Source: an uncultured bacterium
GTDB taxonomy: Bacteria > Cyanobacteriota > Vampirovibrionia > Gastranaerophilales > Gastranaerophilaceae
DNA: 64,000 nucleotides
NCBI GenBank assembly: GCA_902797985.1
Contig: CADBUZ010000005.1
Span: 62,001-126,000, forward strand
Direction: 5' to 3'
Shown here: positions 43,741 to 52,886 of the stretch, piece by piece
Layout of the letters: every line of letters starts with the position of its first letter
Numbering within the stretch: position 1 is the first letter of the stretch
Program-made: the position numbers and the translations under genes
The notes under the pieces: generated by a model
Databases searched by the model: none
Seen by the model: the letters and a program-made list of their open reading frames with translations, nothing else
Told to the model about the DNA's origin: nothing

Positions 43741-45291
43741 TTAGTTGTTTGCTAAACTTTTTAATCGTTTATATTCTTTTTTCAAAATCTCTTTTGATGG
43801 TTTTATAGAAACCACATCCCAAGGCAACTCACTATCAAGCGTATATTTATAATTTGTTGTATATTCATCTGTATTAATACCGAGTTTTTTTGCGGATGAT
43901 TTATATGCCCCAATTTTACCGCCCTGTTTATATACTTCAATTATATAATCTGTTAGACTGCTATCACCACGGGATAACAACGTTTGATAATAATCCCACT
44001 TAGGACTTGAAAACCTCGCTTCAACCCCAACTTTGTGAAATTCCTTTTGTAAATATGATATTTTCTTTTCTAATATTTTCGTGTCTTCTCTATTTGACCA
44101 TTGTAGAGGAGTATGAGGCTTTGGAACAAATGTTGAAAAAGAAAATGTAAGGTTAAATCCCTTAAATTCAGTTTTTAAATCTTTTGCCAAACGAACAAAT
44201 TCTTGAACATCATATTCTGTTTCTGAAGGTAGACCAAGCATAGCATAGATTTTCATTCCCTTTAATCCATTTTCTTTTGAAACCCTAACTGCGTTAAAAA
44301 TTTGTTCTTCTGATATATTTTTATTTACAACTTTTCTTAATCTTTCTGTTGCCGCTTCAATTGCTATAGTAATATTTCTTTGTCCTGTTGCAACAAGAGT
44401 TTTTATAACAGTTGGAGTAAGAGTATTTGCACGCATAGAAGAAATACTCATCTCGATTTCACTACCCGCCTGCACTTTATCATAAATATATTTACAAATA
44501 TCCTCAAATCTTGGATGTGCACTAACTAACGCACCTAATAATGCAATTTTATTGGTATATTTTAGACCAAACTCTATTTTTTCAATTATTTTTTCATAAG
44601 ACACAAATCTTACAGGAAGATTTAAATATGACGCTATACAAAAACCACAACAGTTATAACACCCTCTGGATGTTTCTATAATAAATGTATTTGAAAAAAA
44701 ACTGTCTTCACTCAATATTGGGGTATAAATTGGCTCATTCAGTTTTTTATAAGATTTTTTTACAGGGTTGTGCAAATTATGTATTTTCGGCACATATACT
44801 CCGTCAAGTTCCGACAATTTTTTAAATAAAATATTATAATCTTCATCTTTGTATTCAGAACAAATATTAATTGCATCTACCCCTAATTCCTCGCCATCAC
44901 CTATAACCATAAAATCAAAAATTTCTTTATATAGCTCGGGATTAGCAGTAATAACAGGTCCGCCTGCAAAAATTATAGGATGTTTTCCTGTTCTGTCTTT
45001 TGATTTTAAAGGTATATTATATTTTTCTAACATTGAAAAAATATTTACAAAGTCCATATCAAAAGTAAAAGAAAACCCGATAGCATTAACCTCATCAGGT
45101 TTAAGAACCGTTTTTTGCGTATCAGTAGCTATTCTTTCTACAAAAACATTCTGTGATTCATCCAACTCTTTGTATAACCATAAATATCCAAGCGAAGAAA
45201 GAGAAAAAGAGTAACATTCGGGGAAGGCAAACCACACATTATAATCACTTTTTTTGTTCAAACTTCTCTCGTACAAATATTTTTCAGGCAT
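43741..45291 (-). CDS. Radical SAM protein (TIGR03960-like, B12-binding-type N-terminus)
   Basis: 516 residues. N-terminal domain resembling a cobalamin-binding Rossmann region (VNAIGFSFTFDMDF; GGPVITANPELY), then the radical SAM barrel with SRGCYNCCGFC (C-x3-C-x2-C). The family, often paired with a TIGR03936 domain, is linked to tRNA or ribosomal modification neighbourhoods, but function is unknown. One nt separates it from the upstream permease stop (TAATATG), so the two are co-translated. Confidence 0.85.
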   Translation of the reverse strand: MPEKYLYERSLNKKSDYNVWFAFPECYSFSLSSLGYLWLYKELDESQNVFVERIATDTQKTVLKPDEVNAIGFSFTFDMDFVNIFSMLEKYNIPLKSKDRTGKHPIIFAGGPVITANPELYKEIFDFMVIGDGEELGVDAINICSEYKDEDYNILFKKLSELDGVYVPKIHNLHNPVKKSYKKLNEPIYTPILSEDSFFSNTFIIETSRGCYNCCGFCIASYLNLPVRFVSYEKIIEKIEFGLKYTNKIALLGALVSAHPRFEDICKYIYDKVQAGSEIEMSISSMRANTLTPTVIKTLVATGQRNITIAIEAATERLRKVVNKNISEEQIFNAVRVSKENGLKGMKIYAMLGLPSETEYDVQEFVRLAKDLKTEFKGFNLTFSFSTFVPKPHTPLQWSNREDTKILEKKISYLQKEFHKVGVEARFSSPKWDYYQTLLSRGDSSLTDYIIEVYKQGGKIGAYKSSAKKLGINTDEYTTNYKYTLDSELPWDVVSIKPSKEILKKEYKRLKSLANN

Positions 45292-45292
45292 A

Positions 45293-46321
45293 TTAAATTG
45301 ATTCCCTATTTATTGGTTTAATATACAATTCATCAACTAAAACAGCAATCGTTGCAGCAATAGCAGGAGCAAAAATAACTCCAATTATACCCAAAAATTT
45401 AGCCGTTACAAATAATGAAAACAAAATAATTAACGGATGTAAATCCATAAACTTACCAAATATATAAGATCTCACAAAATTATTTTCAACCCATTGTGCG
45501 AGTAGGAAAAAGAATATAACCAACCCTAAGGTCACAGGCCCATAACTGTAACACATTAACACAAATATAACACATGCAATAGTAGGACCAATAACAGGTA
45601 TTAAATCAAGCACAGCGGCTAAAACACCTAACAAAACAGCACAATCTATTTTCATAATCAATAAAGGTATCATAACGCAAATAGCTACGCCGGTAATAAC
45701 AGTAAGTTGGGCAATTATATAATTCCCTATCTTTTCTGATATTGTTGTAATTATAGAATCTGCTTTTTTCTTAATATGATTAGGGAATAACAACATAAAC
45801 CCTCTACGAATAGTATCTTTATCAACTATGAAATAATACGTTATTACACACATTGCAAACATATATACAATAGCTGACGCAAAGTTTAAGGTTATAGATA
45901 TAGATTGATCAACCAGTTCTTTCATAAACCCCGAAACAGGTTCAACAACAGATTGAACATTTATCATTGAAACCAAATTTTGTCCAAAAATTTGTTTATG
46001 TAATACGAAAGATTTTATAAGAGCAAAATGCTTCGGCAGAGTCATAACAACGATTTCAATTTGTTTTACCGCTACAATCACCAATGGTAAAAATACAGCA
46101 AAAAAGATAAGAATAACACCGCTCATAACTATACCTGCGGCTAATGGTCTGTTCATTTTTTTGCTAAACTTATCAACAAGCGGATTTAGCGAGCAAGCAA
46201 ACACATACGACGCAAAAAATAACATAACGGTTGTGGTTATTTGAGAAAAAAACTTAATCAACAAAATAACCATAATTACAAAAATAATATTTTTAACTGT
46301 TATACTATTTCTACTAAACAT
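45293..46321 (-). CDS. AI-2E/PerM-family membrane protein
   Basis: 342 residues from ATG at 46321; a GTG two codons upstream is also possible. About seven to eight membrane helices; FVLHKQIFG... central soluble loop and conserved DLIPVIGPTIACV and QWVENNFVRSYIFGK segments typical of this family. Members include the AI-2 exporter TqsA and Na+/H+ antiporters; the substrate here is unknown. Confidence 0.92.
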   Translation of the reverse strand: MFSRNSITVKNIIFVIMVILLIKFFSQITTTVMLFFASYVFACSLNPLVDKFSKKMNRPLAAGIVMSGVILIFFAVFLPLVIVAVKQIEIVVMTLPKHFALIKSFVLHKQIFGQNLVSMINVQSVVEPVSGFMKELVDQSISITLNFASAIVYMFAMCVITYYFIVDKDTIRRGFMLLFPNHIKKKADSIITTISEKIGNYIIAQLTVITGVAICVMIPLLIMKIDCAVLLGVLAAVLDLIPVIGPTIACVIFVLMCYSYGPVTLGLVIFFFLLAQWVENNFVRSYIFGKFMDLHPLIILFSLFVTAKFLGIIGVIFAPAIAATIAVLVDELYIKPINRESI

Positions 46322-46386
46322 ATACACCTTTTTTTAAAGTCACACTATAAACTATACTATCAAAAATTATATATAAAATAAATAGT

Positions 46387-46418
46387 AAAATGCGGTAAAA
46401 TAAATTTACCGCATTTTT
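46387..46418. terminator. Terminator of the 46437-46997 gene
   Basis: AAAATGCGGTAAA, 5-nt loop, TTTACCGCATTTTT: strong hairpin with A/T tails, just downstream of that gene's stop on the minus strand. Confidence 0.8.
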
Positions 46419-46436
46419 AAAAACTTATTCATTATC

Positions 46437-46997
46437 TTATGCTACTTTATTATACCTTTGAACTGCCTCAGAAAGAGGAACTGACTCGCCGGACGGCAAA
46501 GTACAAATAACCATTGCAGGAATACCACCCATAGCAGGACGCTTTGTGTAGGTTATATTATCCGGTAAAATACTTCGTGCTTTATCTAAATCATACGTCA
46601 TTCCATCATTATCCTGTTTTGCACCTTGCAATCGTGGCATTGTTAAATATTGCAATTTATAAGTTTCACTTTGAGTAAAAGCATCAGGATTTTCACCTAA
46701 TCTCTGAGGTATGCGCAAATCTAAAAAATCATTACTACGTTCATCAACTTTTACATCACCATAAGCATATAGACTAAACATTGCTGCCTGATGTCTTGTC
46801 GGATCTGCGATAAAACTAAACGTAGCATTTGGTCTAACAAAAGTATTTTGTATTTGCTTACTACTTTCATTAAACACAACATTAGGAGTTGAATCCTCAT
46901 TATTATGAACATCACCTATAGTTGGCTTACTCCAAAATTTAGAAACTTTATATGCAAAACTTTCTGTTGATGCTGTAGCTGGTCCGTTTTCACGCAT
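46437..46997 (-). CDS. Hypothetical protein
   Basis: 186 residues, soluble, no signal peptide; GAGG about 9 nt before ATG. Contains NATFSFIADPTRHQAAMFSL and a run of beta-strand-like sequence (FLDLRIPQRLGEN; LPDNITYTKRPAMGG). I recognise no family; it may be lineage-specific. Upstream lies a long non-coding interval. Confidence 0.6.
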   Translation of the reverse strand: MRENGPATASTESFAYKVSKFWSKPTIGDVHNNEDSTPNVVFNESSKQIQNTFVRPNATFSFIADPTRHQAAMFSLYAYGDVKVDERSNDFLDLRIPQRLGENPDAFTQSETYKLQYLTMPRLQGAKQDNDGMTYDLDKARSILPDNITYTKRPAMGGIPAMVICTLPSGESVPLSEAVQRYNKVA

Positions 46998-47314
46998 TTA
47001 AAAATCCTCGTAGTTTCTTCTTATATTTATATAAAGTCCTTGAGTATATACTAAATTGCCTTTTTTGAACTATTTTTGTAATATTTTGTTACAAAAGTGT
47101 TGAACCATTGATAATAAACTACAAAATTTAATTTACCCATAAACAAACCATAGACACAGATTGATAGGCATTTGAAACTTTGATTTTTAACGACATTTAT
47201 TAAAAAATGTTACAGATAATGTTATATACTTTGTATATACGGGTACATGATATATATAACTAATCTAATCTCTTTTCTTTATTTTCTCCTCCACTATTAA
47301 AAAGCGTGAGTATG
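46998..47314. other. AT-rich intergenic stretch
   Basis: No gene is seen. It holds the promoter region of the 46997 gene and an imperfect palindrome TTTTGTAA-N7-TTACAAAA near 47068. Confidence 0.5.
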
Positions 47315-47347
47315 TGCCGTATCAATAGATCGGCATTTTTATTTTTT
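47315..47347 (+). terminator. Orphan plus-strand terminator
   Basis: TGCCG(T)ATC, loop AATA, GATCGGCA, then a 12-nt U-rich tract. No plus-strand protein gene precedes it within 300 bp, so it may end a small RNA. Confidence 0.55.
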
Positions 47348-47381
47348 AGCAAAATAAATAGATTGTAATTGATTGTGTAAT

Positions 47382-47408
47382 TAAGTGACTGCGTGACTAG
47401 GTGACCTT
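47382..47408. repeat. Octamer tandem repeat
   Basis: TAAGTGAC, TGCGTGAC, TAGGTGAC, CTT: three 8-bp units in non-coding DNA, same family as at 53658 and 38631. Confidence 0.65.
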
Positions 47409-47450
47409 ATTAAATGGAAAGCGGAAAGTGGAAAATTGAAAGTTATTTTT

Positions 47451-47715
47451 CCCTTCTCCAGCGGAGAAGGTGTCCGAAGGACGGATGAGGGGCAATAAAA
47501 AATTCCCCTCCCTTGGGGGATGGGTTAGGGGAGAGGGTTGAATATTTTTAAATTAATAACATATCCTCTACCGCCATGTAAATTTCGTGAAACTCAATAA
47601 CAATAGCTCCTTCACCAAGTCGGGGAAGGCTGAGATGGGAAGTGATTGAAATTTTAAAATTGCCTTACAAAATATAAGAACATGCTTTCTCTCCCTCGAA
47701 AAGGGAAATATTACA
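47451..47715. repeat. Cluster of REP-like palindromes
   Basis: Contains CCTTCTCC-AGC-GGAGAAGG (47452-47470), followed by TGTCCGAAGGACGGATGAGG, then CCCCTCC...GGGGGATGGG...GGGGAG, and AGCTCCTTCACC...GGGGAAGGCTGAG (about 47606-47636). These GC-rich palindromes, contrasting with the AT-rich background, look like the REP-type repeats I recall from many gut bacterial genomes. No gene is present. Confidence 0.7.
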
Positions 47716-47768
47716 TGAAGCTCGGAACCACACTACTCAAATCCTGTCTTTTTGCAAAAAACAAACTA

Positions 47769-49820
47769 TTAAGAATGTCTTAATTGTTGAAAAGTTTGAC
47801 TGGAATTAATATTCTTAAGTTTAGAATAATCGATTTTGTTGGAAGCAACTTCTTTAGCTTCAGGTTGTTGTTGTTCTTTTTGTTGAGCTAAATATGCTTC
47901 TTTTGCAGCTGCTGCTTTTGCTTGTCTTTTTTCGGTCATTTTGTAAACCATTTTTGGAAGAACCATACCTAAGAAAGCAGGTACAATCAAGAATGTTGCG
48001 GCACAAGATACAAATGAGTTCAATGAACGAGCTCTTTTTAGGATTTTGTTATCTTTACCTTTTGCCGGTTTAATTGCTTCTACCAATTTTTCGCCAAATT
48101 CAGAACATTCATTCAACTTGTCCAAAATAGTTTTATTAGCAGCTGTTCTATCATTTTGTTTTGCTAATGATTTTAAATATAATCCGAATTCACTGAATAC
48201 GTTGTTAACTTTCTTTTCTGTATCTAAAACTTTAGCAACACTTCCACCGTTTTTATCAATGAATTTAGACATATTTGTCAATTTTTCGGTGTTATCAATG
48301 TTACCATAAATCTGGTCAAGGTCATTGATTCCATAATAACCGAAAGCGCTGAACGGATTAAGCATGTCTAAAACTTTTTTAACGGTAGACATTGGTTTAT
48401 CAGGTCTGTTTTTAAGAACAAAGCCTGAAGCATGCTCATAAGAACTGATTAAAGCTTTAGAAGCCATTGGCACACCGAAAGTAACTGCAGCAGTAGAAGT
48501 AATATCTCTTGTCAATGCTTCCGGAATTTCAGAATAATCTTTTTTATGAGTAATTGGATCTTCAGGTGCACGTTTAGCAGCTGTTAATACACGAGGAGTC
48601 ATCAATCCCCCAACTGCTAATGATGTCATCAATGCAGGAGTGAATTGATTACCGTTAAATTCCAATGTTTTAGCAACTTTATCCCATTTACCAGTAAAAG
48701 AAACTTGACCATTATTATTTGGTTTTGTTTGAGAGTCAACAGGTGCTTGAGCTTTAGCTGTCATAGCATCTGCATTAACAGGATCACCCAATGCTCCGGG
48801 AGGTACAGGGTTAACTAATTTATATAACATTGGAACTAATGACAACGATCCGATTGTTGATGCTATTGCAGAAGCATTAACAATACCTCTTTTTATCATT
48901 GCATTATTTTTAGTATTTTGTGCATATTGTTCTGTAACTTCTGATGGATTTTTGATACCTTTTAGTGCATCTTCTGCATATCCTCTCAAACCATTGATGG
49001 TTTTTTCAGTAGAATAAACTTCACCATCAAATTTAACTTTGTTAACCATATCGAGGTCAGCAGAATTTTCTTTGTGGAAATTGTTAAATTCTTGGATAAG
49101 CTCTTTTTGAGTTTTTTCTAAAACTTTTTTAGCTTTAGATTTTCTTCTTCCTGATGATTTTGCAATGTATTCAGCTTGTTCATCAAGGTTCATTAAACCT
49201 TTTGTTGCTTTCTCAATAAATGCGGACTCTACAGCTTCATTTTTTGTGTTGGTTGTTGATTTTACTATATCTGTAATGCTCTTTCTATAAAAATCTTCTT
49301 TTAAATCTTTTACATTATCAAAATTAGCAGATTTAACAGTTTCTTTAAGTTTGTTGCCTAAACGTTTAATCATGCTTGAGTTTGTGAATGTTGATTTTCC
49401 AACGAATTTCTTACCTAAAGCAAGAACTAACATTGGAGTAAACATCATAAATGGTCCTGAAAGACCTTCTCTGATAGCAACTTCTGTTCCTTCTTTGAAG
49501 TTCAAGTCTTTAAAATGTAAACATTTTTTCTTATCTTCTTCAGATGGTTTTTGGAAAGTAAGTTTAGCTTTCAAAACTCTGAAAGTAGCGTCAACTCTAT
49601 CTTTATCAATACCTCTAATAAGACCTTCACCGGTACGAGGTGCCGTCATGCCTGCTGTATCTTGAATAAGGAAAGATGCTGCAAAACCACCCTTTTCAAT
49701 AAAATTCATTGCAACACCAGGAGCATCTAACAAACCTTTGAAATTTGGATTAGACTGAGCATTCTTATTTTCAGCCTTGTTATTGATATTGTTTACTGTA
49801 CCTACAGAATTTATTTTCAA
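47769..49820 (-). CDS. Large lineage-type protein with NPNFKG N-terminal motif
   Basis: 683 residues with a TTG start (49820): an in-frame TAA lies 2 codons upstream and GGAAGG 8 nt before TTG. The N-terminus MKINSVGTVNN leads to SNPNFKG (24-30), a short motif I recall at the start of many Gastranaerophilales proteins. Several hydrophobic segments (around 128, 315, 395, 440 and 620) suggest membrane association; the C-terminus is an Ala/Gln-rich tail. No enzymatic domain is recognised. Confidence 0.7.
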   Translation of the reverse strand: MKINSVGTVNNINNKAENKNAQSNPNFKGLLDAPGVAMNFIEKGGFAASFLIQDTAGMTAPRTGEGLIRGIDKDRVDATFRVLKAKLTFQKPSEEDKKKCLHFKDLNFKEGTEVAIREGLSGPFMMFTPMLVLALGKKFVGKSTFTNSSMIKRLGNKLKETVKSANFDNVKDLKEDFYRKSITDIVKSTTNTKNEAVESAFIEKATKGLMNLDEQAEYIAKSSGRRKSKAKKVLEKTQKELIQEFNNFHKENSADLDMVNKVKFDGEVYSTEKTINGLRGYAEDALKGIKNPSEVTEQYAQNTKNNAMIKRGIVNASAIASTIGSLSLVPMLYKLVNPVPPGALGDPVNADAMTAKAQAPVDSQTKPNNNGQVSFTGKWDKVAKTLEFNGNQFTPALMTSLAVGGLMTPRVLTAAKRAPEDPITHKKDYSEIPEALTRDITSTAAVTFGVPMASKALISSYEHASGFVLKNRPDKPMSTVKKVLDMLNPFSAFGYYGINDLDQIYGNIDNTEKLTNMSKFIDKNGGSVAKVLDTEKKVNNVFSEFGLYLKSLAKQNDRTAANKTILDKLNECSEFGEKLVEAIKPAKGKDNKILKRARSLNSFVSCAATFLIVPAFLGMVLPKMVYKMTEKRQAKAAAAKEAYLAQQKEQQQPEAKEVASNKIDYSKLKNINSSQTFQQLRHS

Positions 49821-50165
49821 AATTTAACCTTCCATTAAAAAATGTACATAATCATACAACCGTACATGATAAAAAAGTGTCTTTATAGAAAAAAATTGCT
49901 ATTTTTGTAAATAAAACACTTATTTTCTTTACAAAAGTTTAGATAGATTGAATAATTGTCACACCCCTTAATTGATTTGATTGAACACGTTCAATTATTA
50001 TAGAACATTTTTCGGGTTTCGACAAGTGTATAGTTTACAATTATTCATAATTACTTAATGTTATTTTTTCAAACAAAAGATATGAAGTGGAAAATTATTT
50101 TTTTTAAAGACAAGCGATTATATAACTATGACTACAGTTATAATTAGCTACAAACACAGCACAAC
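49821..50165. other. AT-rich intergenic stretch
   Basis: 345 bp without a gene. It includes an imperfect palindrome TTGAACACGTTCAA near 49991 and otherwise AT-rich sequence; probable promoter of the 49820 gene lies at its left end. Confidence 0.5.
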
Positions 50166-50193
50166 AAAAAAGCGGAGTAAACACTCCGCTTTT
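50166..50193 (-). terminator. Terminator of the substrate-binding/TolC fusion gene
   Basis: AAAAAAGCGGAGT, loop AAAC, ACTCCGCTTTT; on the minus strand it follows the stop at 50207 by 14 bp and ends in a T-run. Confidence 0.85.
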
Positions 50194-50206
50194 ATAATAA
50201 AAATAT

Positions 50207-52780
50207 TTATAACTGAAAATCAGGTTCTGCCGGTAATATAATAGGAACTTTCTTAATCCATGCTTTTACCTCAGGATTAGCATGTGTCCAGTTAACAGAA
50301 ATCAAACCTCTTTGAACCCAAATAAGTTCTTTGAAAAACTCATACTGAGAATTTAAAGCATCTAATTTAGCCTTCATATACAAATTCTGAGCATCAGTCA
50401 ATTGAGTAAGTGAAGATTTTCCTACCAAATATCTGTCCTTAACCATTTGATAATTTTCAGCTTCTGCAAACATAGCCTTATATGATTTTTCAATCATAAA
50501 GTATTTAGCAATTGCGCGGTTAACAACTGAACGAACTTGCATCTCAATTTCAGTATTAACTTCTTCTAAATATGCTTTCAATTCATTCAACTCAGCTTTA
50601 CAACGTGCGATTTCGGCAATTTTATGGCCGCCTTCAATTGGTTTCCATTGCGCACCAATAAAGAATCTGAAAGAATTTTTATCCAATCCGAGATACGGAG
50701 AATTATAAAAACCACTTTGAAACGCATTTGCACCAGCTTCTAACGCACTATTAGCCGCAGCATCCATTGTTGCTTTTGCACCGGCCATATCTCCTGCAGC
50801 AGCTTGAGCTGCTGCAGTAGCAGCAGATGTGCCATACGATTTTGCTTGAGCTTCTGCACCTCTTGCAGACGCAGTTGCTGCTCTTAATTGATTATGTCCT
50901 GAACTTTCATAAGGCAAATGTCTGTCAAATACGGTTGTATACTCTAAAGACATTTTAGCATTTGGCATAAAGAATTTTTGAGCATAATTAGACATTTCTG
51001 CCTTCTTCATCCCTATTGCTGCTTTTAATTTTGTAGTTTCAGGAGATAAATATATTACCTGTTTTACGAGGTTATCCGTAAACAAACCTAATCTTTGAGG
51101 GTTTCTTACGTGATCAATAATATTTAAATCAGATGTAAAGAAAGCAGGATCAGTCGCTTTCAATGGCACAAACGCAAAATCAACTTTTTGGTCTTTAAAC
51201 AAAAGTTTATTTATATGAATTTTTGCATTTTTATATTCAGCTTGCATACTAAGAAGCTTCTTTTCTGATTCAGATACTTCACCTGCCCAGCGAAGAACTT
51301 CTTCATATCCGCACTTACCTGTTTTTTGACGTACACGAGCAATAGCTAAGTTTTCTCTTGATTCTTGTACAAATTCTTGTTGAACCTTAATCATATTCTC
51401 AAGCATCAAAGTATCTATATACAAGTTACCTGTTTGATACTCCATATTTGCTTTTGTAAGAACAGCTTCTGCCTTATCGAACTTAAGCTTTTTATGTTTA
51501 ACAATAATGTTTGTAACCAAATCAGGAGAATATAAAACTTGATCCATCGCAAAGGTAAATGCACCTGCCCTTGTTGGAACATCCGAATAAGACTTTGCAT
51601 AGCTACTGTTAAATGTTTGATACCCTAAATCAAGTCTGAGAGTAGGTAAATATCTCAAATATGCACTTGCAACAGACCTTCTTGCAGCACTAACAAGATA
51701 TCTTTTTCTTGCCATATCAAGGTTGCTGTCGTCTAATGTATCTAATAACAACCCTAAATCATATTTAGGCAGCTCTTTATGAGAAATAACCGTACTGTTA
51801 TTTAACAACCTTAATGGAGCAACATATCCCACAGCTTCTGCCGTATCAGAGTTAAAGAAAATTACTTTATCATCAAAGAAAGGTATTTTTTCATTTTTTA
51901 CTACATTACCTTTTAATACCCCATAAATATTAAATGAAGTTGATTCGGCAAGCTTTTTATCTACATCAGCGGCAGATGTACCAAGCATTGCGCCCATGTC
52001 AACATCTTCTTGTCCAACAGTTGAGAATGAAGGAAGCTTCTTATTATTAATATATTGATAAAGCTCTTTTCTTTGTCCCTTTGTAATATTAAATAACGGA
52101 GTGACAAATACAGAATCAACATCATTAGGAATCTTAGACAAAGATGCTTTTATGTTGCTATTAACAGGAATTACAACAAAATTTAAGTCACATTTCTTTT
52201 CTTTTAATTTTTTTGCAATACTTGCATTCCAATTATTATTCATTCTGTAATAATTTTCGTTCATCAAAATAGCTGTCTTTTTCATAGTTGGAACTAATTT
52301 TTTGAACATAGTCAAATCAATAACATTTTGAGCAATTGGGTTAAATGTTTTAGAACCAAAATCTCTTAACCCGTATTGATCAATAGTCATAACAAATTTA
52401 TTTTTATTCTTTTTACTATTGTAATACTCACTTGAAATTGCCCCTAAAGATATGACCATTTTTGCCCTTGAATTTAAAGCTTTATCCGCGGCAACTCTTG
52501 CACTTTGTTCAGTCCAATTACCTGTAAACACTAACTCTTTTGGAAAAGATGCCTTAAAATCAGGCAACAAAGATACTCTAATAGTTTTTTGAAACATTTG
52601 TAAAACTTCTGCATTTTTATCAGAAGGTCCGTCAAAAACAAACGCCAATTCAATTGTTTTAGCGTTAGGCAAGGGTTTTAATCTCGCCTGTGCAAAAGGT
52701 GATTCACTAATAGCCCACGCGCAGCTAACATTCATAAACACTAACGTGCATGCCAAAAATGCACACAGAATCTTTCTCAT
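50207..52780 (-). CDS. Fusion of ABC substrate-binding-like domain and TolC-family domain
   Basis: 857 residues. Signal peptide (about 1-24), then about 300 residues resembling the TrpX/YtrX-type ABC_sub_bind family (AKMVISLGAISSEYYNSKKN; KKTAILMNENYYRMNN; LPSFSTVGQEDVDMGAML), then a TolC/OEP domain (about 345-850) with helix pairs and an Ala-rich insertion (about 655-705). ATG has GGGAG. It is monocistronic with its own terminator. A ligand-sensing domain joined to an outer-membrane channel is unusual. Could regulate channel opening or capture a small molecule; unproven. Confidence 0.8.
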   Translation of the reverse strand: MRKILCAFLACTLVFMNVSCAWAISESPFAQARLKPLPNAKTIELAFVFDGPSDKNAEVLQMFQKTIRVSLLPDFKASFPKELVFTGNWTEQSARVAADKALNSRAKMVISLGAISSEYYNSKKNKNKFVMTIDQYGLRDFGSKTFNPIAQNVIDLTMFKKLVPTMKKTAILMNENYYRMNNNWNASIAKKLKEKKCDLNFVVIPVNSNIKASLSKIPNDVDSVFVTPLFNITKGQRKELYQYINNKKLPSFSTVGQEDVDMGAMLGTSAADVDKKLAESTSFNIYGVLKGNVVKNEKIPFFDDKVIFFNSDTAEAVGYVAPLRLLNNSTVISHKELPKYDLGLLLDTLDDSNLDMARKRYLVSAARRSVASAYLRYLPTLRLDLGYQTFNSSYAKSYSDVPTRAGAFTFAMDQVLYSPDLVTNIIVKHKKLKFDKAEAVLTKANMEYQTGNLYIDTLMLENMIKVQQEFVQESRENLAIARVRQKTGKCGYEEVLRWAGEVSESEKKLLSMQAEYKNAKIHINKLLFKDQKVDFAFVPLKATDPAFFTSDLNIIDHVRNPQRLGLFTDNLVKQVIYLSPETTKLKAAIGMKKAEMSNYAQKFFMPNAKMSLEYTTVFDRHLPYESSGHNQLRAATASARGAEAQAKSYGTSAATAAAQAAAGDMAGAKATMDAAANSALEAGANAFQSGFYNSPYLGLDKNSFRFFIGAQWKPIEGGHKIAEIARCKAELNELKAYLEEVNTEIEMQVRSVVNRAIAKYFMIEKSYKAMFAEAENYQMVKDRYLVGKSSLTQLTDAQNLYMKAKLDALNSQYEFFKELIWVQRGLISVNWTHANPEVKAWIKKVPIILPAEPDFQL

Positions 52781-52862
52781 TTTACACTCCCTATAAATAA
52801 TTCACTAAACTGCAATAATATGTTTGATTATATCAACAATAAAAACATATGGCAACAATATT

Positions 52863-52880
52863 GTTACATTGTGCTACAAT
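52863..52880 (+). promoter_or_regulatory. -10 element and overlapping HLR1-like direct repeat before the second thioesterase
   Basis: TACAAT (52875-52880), then TAATAT and ATG at 52887, the leaderless spacing. The same bases form GTTACATT-N2-GCTACAAT, one mismatch from the cyanobacterial HLR1 consensus bound by RpaB, and RpaB is encoded in this window. Confidence 0.45.
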
Positions 52881-52886
52881 TAATAT

